A DNA stretch of 35,460 nt from Bacteroidota bacterium (GCA_020047755.1 JAIFNL010000182.1:1-35460); one strand, 5' to 3'. Shown: positions 10,217 to 19,356, counted from the stretch's first letter. A program made the numbers and translations. The notes: generated from the sequence alone by a model not told the origin.

Positions 10217-11350
10217 TTAATGATTTAACAGTAGCATTAGTTGAATCCCTTTGCCACTAAATAAGTTATTACCAATAGTTTGTGTAGGCATAATCGAATC
10301 TTTTGGATTCCAAAAGGCTAAAACATGCAAACTTAGTTTATTGAACTGTCGCTGCCAATTCATAAAATTGTAAAGCGCATTGTTATTCCAATCGTAGTAA
10401 AACATAACTCCTAAATTATCGAATAAACTAATTGGATATGAAGCAGATATAGCAGATAGATTTAGAATGTTTTTTAGTTGGTATGCTTTTTCTGTGTTGT
10501 TTGCAAGTAAATGTTCTAACACAAAATTTAATCCATTTCCAATCTTAAAAGTATAATCACTTCCAATTGTTAATAATTTTTGATGAGTATAAATTCCTAA
10601 ATTTTCTGATTTTGAAGACAAGGTTGTTTCTAACCAAATTCCTATAAACCAATCAATTTTTAGGTCAAAGCCAAATTTATTTTCAGGTATTTTTTCTAAT
10701 GGAATAAATAAGCCATTTAGAGAGCGAGAATCGAGCAAATTATGGTGATAACTAAAACCTATTTCGCTGTTTTTCAATGGAAATTGTACTCTTGTTCCAA
10801 ATTCAGGAAGTTTTTTATTGTGTTCAATAAATTCCCAGCCACGAGGTGCTTTATTTTTATATAAAGCCCAAAGCCAAATATTTGAATTATTCATAAAATA
10901 ATATCTGCCCAAAATACCCCAAACTCCGTCGGTCAATTTTAGCGGATCACGTGCATCAACTTGGTCGAACCACATGAGCGGGCGCAACATAGTGGCTGAG
11001 CCAAAATTTATTTTTTGAAGTCCAGCTCTTAGTTCAAATTGTTTTCCAGAGTAGCGAGCCCAAACTCGGTATGGTTTTAATTGGGCGTTGGAATAGGTGG
11101 AGTCATTAAAATTTGTAGCAAACGTTCCAAATGTATTTATAGAAGCCTCAAAATCAATTTGTTGTTCATTTTTTAGTATGTTTGTATAATTTAGTTGCGG
11201 AATATATCTGCTTCCAAACCAATAGGGTAGCTCATTGTTGCTACTATACAAAAGCCAATTTGAAAATTGCCCTTTTAGTTTTAGCGTATCTTGCGCTTTA
11301 GCCTGTAAAAAAAGGCTTAGTAACAGAATGAAAATTATTTTACTTCGCAT
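10217..11350 (-). CDS. Predicted outer membrane beta-barrel protein
   Basis: Signal peptide MRSKIIFILLLSLFLQAKAQ; aromatic/alternating strands throughout. Confidence 0.6.
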   Translation of the reverse strand: MRSKIIFILLLSLFLQAKAQDTLKLKGQFSNWLLYSSNNELPYWFGSRYIPQLNYTNILKNEQQIDFEASINTFGTFATNFNDSTYSNAQLKPYRVWARYSGKQFELRAGLQKINFGSATMLRPLMWFDQVDARDPLKLTDGVWGILGRYYFMNNSNIWLWALYKNKAPRGWEFIEHNKKLPEFGTRVQFPLKNSEIGFSYHHNLLDSRSLNGLFIPLEKIPENKFGFDLKIDWFIGIWLETTLSSKSENLGIYTHQKLLTIGSDYTFKIGNGLNFVLEHLLANNTEKAYQLKNILNLSAISASYPISLFDNLGVMFYYDWNNNALYNFMNWQRQFNKLSLHVLAFWNPKDSIMPTQTIGNNLFSGKGIQLMLLLNH

Positions 11351-11374
11351 TTATTTTGATATTAGCTATTGTTT

Positions 11375-11989
11375 TTATTTTTTATCTTGATGCGCACCTA
11401 TTCCGTAAAAGAAAAACTCGGTTACTTCCATAATTAAGGCTTGTGGTGTTTCATATTTTTCAATTAGTTGATTATCAGTTATCATTCTTGCCATTTGGTT
11501 GAAAAAGTATAAAATAAAATCTATTTTTAAATTTTTCCGGATAAATCCTTCTTTTTGAGCTTTTTGGATAAACAAAATTGTTAATTTTAACGATTCTTTA
11601 TTTAATTCATCAATGAATGGAATTAAGCCTAGTTCTGGATTTTTGTATAAATCTAAAATAAACTCTTGTCCCACATTTTTGATGCTTTCTAGTTTCATTT
11701 CTATTAGTTTATTTATTTTTTCAGTAAAACTTATATCGCTGGTTACAAGGTTTTTATATGAATCAAAGCCTTCTTTTGCTACTTTTTCGAGTAAATGTTT
11801 TGCTAGCTCTATTTTGTTTGGGAAAAAACGATAAAATGTCATTTTACTTACTTTAGCCAATGAGCATATTTCTTCTATACTCACTCTTTTAACCCCATGC
11901 TTCCAGAATAATATTTGGCTGGCTTTAATAATTTGTTGGTATTTTTGATTTGTTTCTTTTTCAGACATTTTGCTACTTTTTTTTAGCAA
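11375..11989 (-). CDS. TetR family transcriptional regulator
   Basis: N-terminal HTH IIKASQILFWKHGVKRVSIEEICSLAKVSKMTFYRFFPNKIELAKHLL. Confidence 0.92.
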   Translation of the reverse strand: MLKKSSKMSEKETNQKYQQIIKASQILFWKHGVKRVSIEEICSLAKVSKMTFYRFFPNKIELAKHLLEKVAKEGFDSYKNLVTSDISFTEKINKLIEMKLESIKNVGQEFILDLYKNPELGLIPFIDELNKESLKLTILFIQKAQKEGFIRKNLKIDFILYFFNQMARMITDNQLIEKYETPQALIMEVTEFFFYGIGAHQDKK

Positions 11990-12222
11990 TTATACGAAAA
12001 AAATCTAAATATACAAATTTCGTAAGTTTTTTTTAATTTCGTTTTTATTCGGAGAATCGTATTGTATTGTTTTCAATTATAGTTTGAATGTATTTGGAAA
12101 GGGAAAAGCTCCATTTTGGCTTATAAAATAGCTAAAAAGTGATAATTTTTGATTAAAATATGGCATAGTTAGTTAGAAAGATAGAATCTAGGCACTTTAA
12201 CTGCGAAAAAAAATGGAAGTGT

Positions 12223-12597
12223 TTATAAACCTAAGACTGATTTGAGTTTGGAAACCTGTTTTTTCCATAACTGGATTGCATCTTCTTTTTCTTCACTATT
12301 TTCGGCAAAATCGGTAATAATCAGAGCATTATCGCCAGTTACTGGATTATTGCGAATGGAAAATTCAAAATATTCATTGTCGTTGCTGTCTTCCCATTTG
12401 AATTTTACCTTTTCATTTTTTCTATTTTCTTTGAGAAAAGCAATTTGCTCATTTTTTTCCCACACAAAAATAAATTTATCTTGAGCCACAAAAACATCGT
12501 CGGCAAACCATTCGCCGAGCCCACTTGGTGTTGAAAGCCTCATATAGAGTAAGCTACTTGAGGTATTCAATGGAAATTCTATTTCGTATTTTTCCAT
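12223..12597 (-). CDS. START-like / SRPBCC domain protein
   Basis: SSSLLYMRLSTPSGLGEWFADDVFVAQDKFIFVWE resembles Bacteroidota START-like AHSA1-type proteins. Confidence 0.75.
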   Translation of the reverse strand: MEKYEIEFPLNTSSSLLYMRLSTPSGLGEWFADDVFVAQDKFIFVWEKNEQIAFLKENRKNEKVKFKWEDSNDNEYFEFSIRNNPVTGDNALIITDFAENSEEKEDAIQLWKKQVSKLKSVLGL

Positions 12598-12815
12598 AAA
12601 TTTGTGATATTAAAAAACTTTGAAAAATTAAGTTTTAGCTGCCTTTAAAATTTTGTTATTTTATAAGAATTGAACTAATCTATTTATTATTAGACAAATA
12701 AGTAAATCTAAATTAAAGTATTAAATCGCTACAATATAGAAACAAATTTCGAATAAAAAAAATTAAAAAAAAATACTTTTTTTTTGAAAAAATTTTTTCT
12801 TTTAAAAAAAACGTT

Positions 12816-12823
12816 TACCTTTG
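12816..12823 (+). promoter_or_regulatory. -7 element of tRNA-Met gene (TACCTTTG)
   Basis: Matches TAnnTTTG; 43 nt upstream of the tRNA 5' end. Confidence 0.65.
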
Positions 12824-12866
12824 CACCCGCAAATGAGAAACAAAAACGTTTAGAATTTGTGGTCAT

Positions 12867-12940
12867 GGCGAGGTAGCTCAGCAGGTTAGAGCGCATGATT
12901 CATAATCATGAGGTCCCCAGTTCAATCCTGGGTCTCGCTA
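12867..12940 (+). tRNA. tRNA-Met (CAT anticodon)
   Basis: Cloverleaf: acceptor GGCGAGG/TCTCGCT, D arm GCTC..GAGC, anticodon stem CATGA/TCATG with loop TTCATAA, T arm CCCAG TTCAATC CTGGG. No CCA encoded. A CAT anticodon could also be Ile2. Confidence 0.93.
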
Positions 12941-12942
12941 CT

Positions 12943-12980
12943 AAAAAAGCGGCAATTCATATTTATGAGTTGTCGTTTTT
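12943..12980 (+). terminator. Terminator downstream of tRNA
   Basis: AAAAAAGCGGCAATTCAT ATTT ATGAGTTGTCGTTTTT, stem with G-U pairs followed by T-run. Confidence 0.75.
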
Positions 12981-13050
12981 TGTTTCTATTTTCTACTTAA
13001 TTTTGCTCCTATCTGGCGCAGCAATTTTTCTTTCAAACTCTTCTTAAGCT

Positions 13051-13150
13051 GTGAACCAAAATTAATTGTATAGTTCGTTTTGCCAAGTGCTTAATAAAAT
13101 AAGCAAGCAACAAGAGGTTTCTTCAAAAATATAATAGCTTGGTACTTAAT
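13051..13150 (+). repeat. Dispersed ~100-bp intergenic repeat, copy A
   Basis: gtgaaccaaaattaattgtatagttcgttttgccaagtgcttaataaaataagcaagcaacaagaggtttcttcaaaaatataatagcttggtacttaat, aligns with copies B, C and D. Confidence 0.85.
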
Positions 13151-13354
13151 CTTTTTCTTTAAGAGCACTTTTCTTATTCAATTTTAACGTTAAGTAAGTT
13201 CAAATAATTACCTGATAGATTGAGCATTCCTAATTTATTACAATTGAATTTGGTATATAAAAAAGCAATTTTTAGTGTGAGAAATTTGAAGGAGTGGTGA
13301 TGAATTTCATAAAATTTAGTTGCCAATTGTGTGTAGTAAATTAATGCGCCTTTT

Positions 13355-13649
13355 TTATTTATAGTACGTTAAATCAAACAGATAGACTCTTTTTTTATTC
13401 CTAATTTTGTTTAAACGTTTTTCTATTACTTTGCTTGCATCAATTTGAAAAATTGTTCCAAATTCATCTGCTTCGGTAGAAAGAATTGCTTTTTTTGAAT
13501 ATAAATGATGTAACTTTTTTCAATGGAATAACTAAATGTAAGTCATACCTAATTTTCTGATTATAAGCATTTTTTAGAGTAAATACGATGAAAATTACAA
13601 TAAAAGTTAATTTCATTTGTAAGCTAGTTGTATTTTTTATATCTTGCAT
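13355..13649 (-). pseudogene. Candidate frameshifted small secreted protein gene
   Basis: Frame 1: MKLTFIVIFIVFTLKNAYNQKIRYDLHLVIPLKKVTSFIFKK; continued in another frame after an A7 run as KKAILSTEADEFGTIFQIDASKVIEKRLNKIRNKKRVYLFDLTYYK*. Confidence 0.4.
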
Positions 13650-13806
13650 ACTCTATTTTGCTTGTAAGGCTTTTCTTAAGAATCGAATAAATTTTTTATT
13701 TGAGCTAAAAAAGTGAAATTTTTTGAATAATTTGTAAAAAGTGGCTTCTAATTTTGCTTTTTCACACAAACTCTGTCATTTTTTTGGGTGGAAAAATCTA
13801 CTAAAT

Positions 13807-16800
13807 ATGAAAAAAAAACGAAATATATTTTTAACTTTTTCTTTTATTATTGCCTTTATTGTTTGTGTAGGTCAAAATCATAGCATAAAAGTAGTCGAAA
13901 TTGTTGATGCAAATGGCAATACGCCTAACTCTACTTCGTCTTTTATTCAAGATAAAGATGGATTTGTTTGGTTTGGAACTCTCAATGGATTAATTCGTTA
14001 TGATGGTTCTGATTTTAAGATTTACAGAAACAATGGTACGAAAAACTCATTGTCGAACAACATTATTAGGGCTTTGCAAATAGATAAAGAAGGCTTTATT
14101 TGGGTAGGAACCCAAGGCGGTGGCTTGAATAGATACAATCCTAAAACTGATAATTTTACCGTTTTTGAGCACAACCCGAAATCGGTCAATTCATTGTCTA
14201 ACAATAATATATGGACTTTACTTTTAGATAAAAACGAAAACTTATGGATAGGAACTTTAGGAGGAGGGCTTGATAAATTTGATAAAAACACAAAGCGTTT
14301 TAAAAACTACAACCATTTGGGAAGTAATGAAAACACGGTGAGTGATAATGATATACGCAGCCTTTTTGAAGATAAAAATGGCAATATTTGGATAGGAACT
14401 CAGAGCAATGGCTTGGATATGCTCAATCCGAAAACGGAGAAAATCACTCATTATAAATTTGATGCTTCAAATAAAAATTCATTGCCTTGCAATAGTATTT
14501 ATTCTATTTATCAAGACAAAGACGGACTGTTGTGGCTAGGAACAAATGGTGCTGGTTTGCAATTACTTGACTTAAAAACGGGAATATTTTCGCCTTTTTA
14601 TAAAAATTCTGAAATGAGTCAAATTATTTTTGGAATTACCAAAAAAAATGATGGAAATTTAGCTATTGCTACTGAACATGGGCTTTACATCATTACTGCG
14701 AGCAATAAAAAAGAAGTCAGAAAAATTAGCGTAGAAAATACACCCAATCTTAAAACGAACCGTTTGCGAGGACTTTTTGTTGATAAAAATGATAATTTAT
14801 GGATAGCTACAGAAAGCGGCGTAAGTAAACTTATTGAAAATAAGGCTTTTATATTATTTACACACGATGCTGAAAATAAAAATAGCCTTGCTGGTAAAAC
14901 AATTCGCTCGGTTTATGAAGACAAGGAAGGCATTTTGTGGATTGGTACATTAGGGCAAGGATTGACTAGTTATAATTTTGAAAACCAAGAATTTATAAGC
15001 ATCAAGTATAGTTTGGTGCAAAAAAAATTATTAGGCTCTGAAATAACTTCGATTATGGAAGATAGTTTGGGCAATTTTTGGGTTTCTTGTTGGGGGCAAG
15101 GGCTTTTTTTGTTTGATAAACAAACACTTACTGTTAAAAAAAATTATCGACACAAGGAAAATTCTAATTCTCTTTCCGACGATAGAGTGCAGGCTGTTTT
15201 TGAAGAACAAAAGGGTATTTTGTGGGTTTCCACCGAAAATGGGCTCAATAGATTGAACATCGAAACGCAAGAATGGACTAACTTTTATTACGATTACGAC
15301 AATAAAAATAGTGTTAGCGGAAATAAATTTCAATCAAAATCGCTAGTAAAAGATAAAAATGGAGTCGTTTGGGCTGGCACGTGGGGAGATGGGCTTAACG
15401 CGCTGATTCCAAACAAAAAAGCACAAAATGGTTATAAAATTCTTTCGTGGAAAGAAGCATTAAACAATTCTAATTCAATTAGTGCCTCTTCGGTTATTTC
15501 GCTTTTTCTCGACTCAAAAGGCAATTTGTGGATTGGAACTTTTGGCGGTGGAGTGGATTTATTAAAAGCTTCGGAATTGAATTGGATTGGAAAGCGTGAA
15601 CTTAGATTTATTAATTATAATATTTCTAAAGGTCTGGCTAACAATATTATATATGGCATTCTGGAAGATATAAATGGGAACATTTGGTTTTCGAGCGATA
15701 GTGGAATCTCTAAATTAGATATCGAAACACAGGAATTTACTAATTATAATGTAGCTTCTGGATTAAATTCGAATCAATTTTTTTGGGGAGCTAGTGCAAG
15801 TGCTCGAAACAAAGATTTGTATTTTGGAAATATTGATGGTTTGGTTTTGGTAAAACCTCAAAAATTGACCAAACAAGATGATTCTTTATATTTAGAAATG
15901 ACCGATTTTCGTTTTTTGGAAGAAAATAAGCAGGCAAAATTTGAAGCTTCGATGAAAAATAAAAACATTAATCGGCTCAAAAAAATTGAAATAGAAAGCG
16001 AAGACGCTTTCTTTACTATTAAATTTGCCGCTGTTTATTACAATTCCAATAGCCAAATGCGGTACGCTTATAAATTGCAAGGAAGTGGCGAAAACTGGAA
16101 CGAGCAAGTTAAAAACGAGGTTACTTTTAACAATTTGAAGCAAGGCGACTACGTATTTATGGTAAAGGCGTTTAAGCCAAACTCTAAAACATGGTCGAAG
16201 CCTAAAGCTTTGATTCACATTAAAATTTTGCCACCTTTTTGGGAGACTACATGGTTTATCACTCTACTTTTTATCGTAATAAGTTCTTTATTATTAAGAT
16301 ATTATAGAAGTAAAATTAGTCGATTTAAGCAACAGAAATTAGAACTTGAACTAAAAGTAGAAGAGCGAACCAAAGAATTGCACGAAAAAAATACTCAATT
16401 GCAAAGCATAAACCAAAACTTAGCCCAAAAAAGGGAAGAAGCTGAAATACAAAAAGAAAAAACAGAGCGAATTAATAAAGAACTAAACGACTTTGCTTAC
16501 ATTATTTCACACGACTTGAAAGCGCCTTTGCGTGGAATAAGCCAACTAGCTACTTGGATTTCAATAGATTATGCCGATAAATTTGACCAAGAAGGAAAGC
16601 AACAACTTTCGATGCTCGTGGAAAGAGTAAAAACTATGGACAAAATGATAGAAGGAGTGCTCCAATATTCGCGGGCAACCAATTTTGTTGGAGAATTTGA
16701 ATTAATTGATTTGAATTTACTAGTAAAAGAAATAATAGAACTGATTGTTCCACCCCAAAATATTAAAATAGAAGTATCGCAACTTCCAAGTATTAATGGA

Positions 16801-17142
16801 GATAGAGTCAGAATTATGCAAATTTTTCAAAACCTCATTAGCAATGCCATTAAATACATGGACAAACCTGAAGGTTTCATAAAAATAAACCACTCAGACC
16901 AAGGTACGCACTGGCAATTTGATATTGAAGACAATGGAATTGGGATACCTCTCAAATACCACGAAAGTATTTTTAATATATTTCAGATGGTAGATAGTAG
17001 CCGCAAAAAAGATAGTACTGGCATAGGTTTGTCGATAGTTAAACGCATTGTAAATATTTACAAAGGACGTATTTGGGTAGAAAGTGAACACGGAAAAGGT
17101 TCTATCTTTAAATTTACGCTTAGCAAAGCCGTAGGTTTTTAG
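13807..17142 (+). CDS. Two-component propeller sensor histidine kinase (no receiver domain)
   Basis: Start at 13807 gives signal peptide MKKKRNIFLTFSFIIAFIVCVGQ; many propeller blades (DKDGFVWFGTLNGLIRYD...), Y_Y_Y-like region, TM, H-box ISHDLKAPLRGI, N box NLISNAIKYM, G boxes DNGIGIP, GIGLSIVKRIV. Confidence 0.92.
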   Translation: MKKKRNIFLTFSFIIAFIVCVGQNHSIKVVEIVDANGNTPNSTSSFIQDKDGFVWFGTLNGLIRYDGSDFKIYRNNGTKNSLSNNIIRALQIDKEGFIWVGTQGGGLNRYNPKTDNFTVFEHNPKSVNSLSNNNIWTLLLDKNENLWIGTLGGGLDKFDKNTKRFKNYNHLGSNENTVSDNDIRSLFEDKNGNIWIGTQSNGLDMLNPKTEKITHYKFDASNKNSLPCNSIYSIYQDKDGLLWLGTNGAGLQLLDLKTGIFSPFYKNSEMSQIIFGITKKNDGNLAIATEHGLYIITASNKKEVRKISVENTPNLKTNRLRGLFVDKNDNLWIATESGVSKLIENKAFILFTHDAENKNSLAGKTIRSVYEDKEGILWIGTLGQGLTSYNFENQEFISIKYSLVQKKLLGSEITSIMEDSLGNFWVSCWGQGLFLFDKQTLTVKKNYRHKENSNSLSDDRVQAVFEEQKGILWVSTENGLNRLNIETQEWTNFYYDYDNKNSVSGNKFQSKSLVKDKNGVVWAGTWGDGLNALIPNKKAQNGYKILSWKEALNNSNSISASSVISLFLDSKGNLWIGTFGGGVDLLKASELNWIGKRELRFINYNISKGLANNIIYGILEDINGNIWFSSDSGISKLDIETQEFTNYNVASGLNSNQFFWGASASARNKDLYFGNIDGLVLVKPQKLTKQDDSLYLEMTDFRFLEENKQAKFEASMKNKNINRLKKIEIESEDAFFTIKFAAVYYNSNSQMRYAYKLQGSGENWNEQVKNEVTFNNLKQGDYVFMVKAFKPNSKTWSKPKALIHIKILPPFWETTWFITLLFIVISSLLLRYYRSKISRFKQQKLELELKVEERTKELHEKNTQLQSINQNLAQKREEAEIQKEKTERINKELNDFAYIISHDLKAPLRGISQLATWISIDYADKFDQEGKQQLSMLVERVKTMDKMIEGVLQYSRATNFVGEFELIDLNLLVKEIIELIVPPQNIKIEVSQLPSINGDRVRIMQIFQNLISNAIKYMDKPEGFIKINHSDQGTHWQFDIEDNGIGIPLKYHESIFNIFQMVDSSRKKDSTGIGLSIVKRIVNIYKGRIWVESEHGKGSIFKFTLSKAVGF

Positions 17143-17283
17143 ATTCAAAATTAAGGAGCATTTTTTTTACGCGTTTTTATTTCTAAACTACTCATTCATA
17201 GTCATAAATTGAAATTTTTGAATTCTAATTGTATCTAAAAATTAAATTTATAGATACGATTAGAAAAAAAAGGCTTTTTTTTT

Positions 17284-17314
17284 TTTGAAAAATAATATTT
17301 TTTACATAACTTTG
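17284..17314 (+). promoter_or_regulatory. Bacteroidota sigma-A promoter for the 86-aa gene at 17509
   Basis: TTTG (17284-17287) N19 TAACTTTG (17307-17314). Confidence 0.75.
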
Positions 17315-17340
17315 AATACAAAATAGAAAAGCACAGATGC

Positions 17341-17468
17341 TTATTTAGTGTCTGAAAGAAAACACACTTTTGGGTTATGTTGAAACTCTAAAATCTTCAT
17401 TTACTTGTTTAAATTGGGGTTCTAAGATTTTAAAATTTCTCAAATTTGCTATTTTCTTTCAAATACTA
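17341..17468 (+). other. Leader inverted-arm element 1 (structured 5' UTR or MITE-like)
   Basis: AGTGTCTGAAAGAAAA (from 17347) vs TTTTCTTTCAAATACT (to 17467): 14 WC + 1 G-U of 16; inner stem TAAAATCTT (17389-17397)/AAGATTTTA (17424-17432). Confidence 0.6.
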
Positions 17469-17508
17469 TCTCTATTAATTAATTATTTTTTTTAAAAATT
17501 ATAACAAT

Positions 17509-17769
17509 ATGGGATATTACAAAACAATAGACGGCGTAAAATATGATGCCGACTTAATTGAAGCAGCTGAAACAGCAGTAGCAGGACAAGGAGATGGCAA
17601 AATTTCGTTTGAAGATGCCCAAATTCTGCTTGAAAAAGTAAAAGATGGCGACACTTACACAGATGTAGAGAAAGCTACAATGGCGTACATTCGCGAAAAT
17701 TTTAAATGGACAGAAAAAGCCGATGAGTGGTTTAGAGCTGAAATTAGAAAATGGGCTGCCACTAAATAA
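17509..17769 (+). CDS. 86-aa conserved-type protein of unknown function (paralog 1)
   Basis: Ungapped alignment to the 18174 ORF with ~50/86 identities counted by hand; EF-hand-loop-like GQGDGKISFEDA. Confidence 0.85.
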   Translation: MGYYKTIDGVKYDADLIEAAETAVAGQGDGKISFEDAQILLEKVKDGDTYTDVEKATMAYIRENFKWTEKADEWFRAEIRKWAATK

Positions 17770-17787
17770 TATTAAAATGCTGTATAT

Positions 17788-17816
17788 TAGGGATTTATCT
17801 ATTTGTTAAATCCCTA
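17788..17816 (+). terminator. Hairpin downstream of 17509 gene
   Basis: TAGGGATTTA / TAAATCCCTA perfect 10-bp stem. Confidence 0.5.
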
Positions 17817-17899
17817 TTACCGGCTTTATATAAAACAATATTTTTTTTATAAAAAGATAGTTCGCAATGCTTTTTAAGCATTCGATTTTTCTTGTTACA

Positions 17900-18138
17900 T
17901 AGTGCATGAAAGAAAACTCATAAGTATTTCTAATTTAATTGATTGATAGTATAACAAGCGATAACTTTTTTTTAAAAGTTATTTAAAATTTATCATTTTA
18001 CAATTTTTAGTGATAAAATAGTAAAGAACAATTTGGCAATTTGCTATTAGAGTTTAGAAAAAGTTGCAGAATTTTTTTTAAAATTTCGCTTCTTATCAAG
18101 CAAAGAAATGATGAATATGCGTTTTCTTTCAAGCACTA
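17900..18138 (+). other. Leader inverted-arm element 2 (structured 5' UTR or MITE-like)
   Basis: TAGTGCATGAAAGAAAAC (17900-17917) vs GTTTTCTTTCAAGCACTA (18121-18138): 17/18 inverted match; interior hairpin ATAACTTTT/AAAAGTTAT (17961-17982). Confidence 0.7.
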
Positions 18139-18173
18139 TTAAATAGCTTACAAAATAAGTTCAAACACATAAA

Positions 18174-18434
18174 ATGGAAAAACACATAATAATAGAAGGC
18201 ATTGAATATGACGCTGCTTTGATAGAAACTGCCGAAAAAGCAGTTGCCAAAAATAGTAATGGAAAAATTTCGATGGAAGATGCCGAAATATTGCTGGAAA
18301 TGATAAAAAATGGCGAAATATACAGCAATATCGAAAAAGCAACTATCGCTTATATTCGCGAAAATTACCGATGGGTGAGCGATGCCGATGTATGGCTTAG
18401 AACAGAAGTAAGAAAGTGGGCAGCTAGAAAATGA
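18174..18434 (+). CDS. 86-aa conserved-type protein of unknown function (paralog 2)
   Basis: Same length, ungapped paralog of 17509 gene. Confidence 0.85.
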   Translation: MEKHIIIEGIEYDAALIETAEKAVAKNSNGKISMEDAEILLEMIKNGEIYSNIEKATIAYIRENYRWVSDADVWLRTEVRKWAARK

Positions 18435-18534
18435 TTTAAGCACTAGTGCTATTTTATTTTTGAGTAATTCTTTTGCTAATTGCTTATTTTTTAAGCATTT
18501 GGCAAAACGAAATATACAATTAATTTGGGGTTAC
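18435..18534 (-). repeat. Dispersed ~100-bp intergenic repeat, copy D (inverted)
   Basis: Reverse complement gtaaccccaaattaattgtatatttcgttttgccaaatgcttaaaaaataagcaattagcaaaagaattactcaaaaataaaatagcactagtgcttaa aligns to copies A-C. Confidence 0.85.
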
Positions 18535-18559
18535 TAATTTATAAAAACCGGTAAAAAAA

Positions 18560-18586
18560 AATTACCCGTGGGGTACACGGGTAATT
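18560..18586 (-). terminator. Terminator of the 18651 minus-strand gene
   Basis: AATTACCCGTG GGGTA CACGGGTAATT, followed on the minus strand by T9. Confidence 0.75.
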
Positions 18587-18650
18587 AAAACAACTGACAG
18601 TAAAAATGTTAAATAAATTGAGGATTTTTGAAATTATGAAAAAAAAAATT

Positions 18651-19052
18651 CTATTCGTTTAGTAACCAATCCTTTGCTATTTCCATATCATCGAAATATT
18701 GAGGAACTATGATTCTTTTCGATTGCATTTCGGCTATTTGCTCTATGCTAACAGGAGAGTTGAACTCATCGTTCACAATAAATGCCATTTTTTCAAGTCC
18801 GCCTCTAACTACTTCGGGCATTAAACCACGCAATAGCCATTCTTCGTTTACTTCATTTATTGGTGTTTCTCTTTCTGTCAAATCGATTAAGAACTTTTCG
18901 GGTTTTATTTTTTTTATTAACTCTAAAATTTCTCTGTGTTCCTTTACAAACTTGATGTTTGTAAAATCTTTAGCTGAATATTTTTGCTCTAACAAAGAAG
19001 TTGTATCGTCAAAATAAACCTGTACATAATCGCTTTTGTATATTTCCATCAT
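18651..19052 (-). CDS. Small SpoIIAA/STAS-like protein (133 aa)
   Basis: KFLIDLTERETPINEVNEEWLLRGLMPEVVRGGLEKMAFIV...YFDDMEIAKDWLLNE, STAS/SEC14-like. Confidence 0.65.
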   Translation of the reverse strand: MMEIYKSDYVQVYFDDTTSLLEQKYSAKDFTNIKFVKEHREILELIKKIKPEKFLIDLTERETPINEVNEEWLLRGLMPEVVRGGLEKMAFIVNDEFNSPVSIEQIAEMQSKRIIVPQYFDDMEIAKDWLLNE

Positions 19053-19211
19053 TCTGGTAATATTAATAATGTTTTGGTTGTTATTGTTTTTAAATATTTA
19101 CGTTACACAAAAATTAAAATTTTAAAAAATTGCCTGCATGGTTCACACCGTGCAGACACAAAAACTTTTACTATTGATTAAAAATGTATTATAAATACTT
19201 AATTTCTGATG

Positions 19212-19219
19212 CAAAGATA
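19212..19219 (-). promoter_or_regulatory. Possible -7 element (TATCTTTG on minus strand)
   Basis: Matches TAnnTTTG; weak TTTCG-like -33; ~160 nt upstream of the 19052 start. Confidence 0.45.
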
Positions 19220-19308
19220 AAGCTGTTTGGGCTAATGCGAAATAGTTAAAATACCCATTTTTAAAATTAATTTTAAGTCTTTTTTATTAAAAAAAACAGT
19301 CTATCAAA

Positions 19309-19356
19309 AAGCACTGTCGCAAATCTGACATTTCGTATAAATTTGCGACAGTGTTT
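19309..19356 (-). terminator. Long hairpin downstream of response regulator gene
   Basis: GCACTGTCGCAAAT (19311-19324) / ATTTGCGACAGTGTTT (19341-19356); T-rich tract follows on minus strand. Confidence 0.5.

Noticed and set aside
14022-15333. Minus-strand ORFs within the propeller kinase (14022, 14257, 15031, 15892, 16894)
   Set aside because: Antisense shadow ORFs created by repeated propeller codons.
17341-17468. Calling leader element 1 a specific known riboswitch
   Set aside because: No recognised riboswitch consensus; only the inverted arms and inner stem can be supported.
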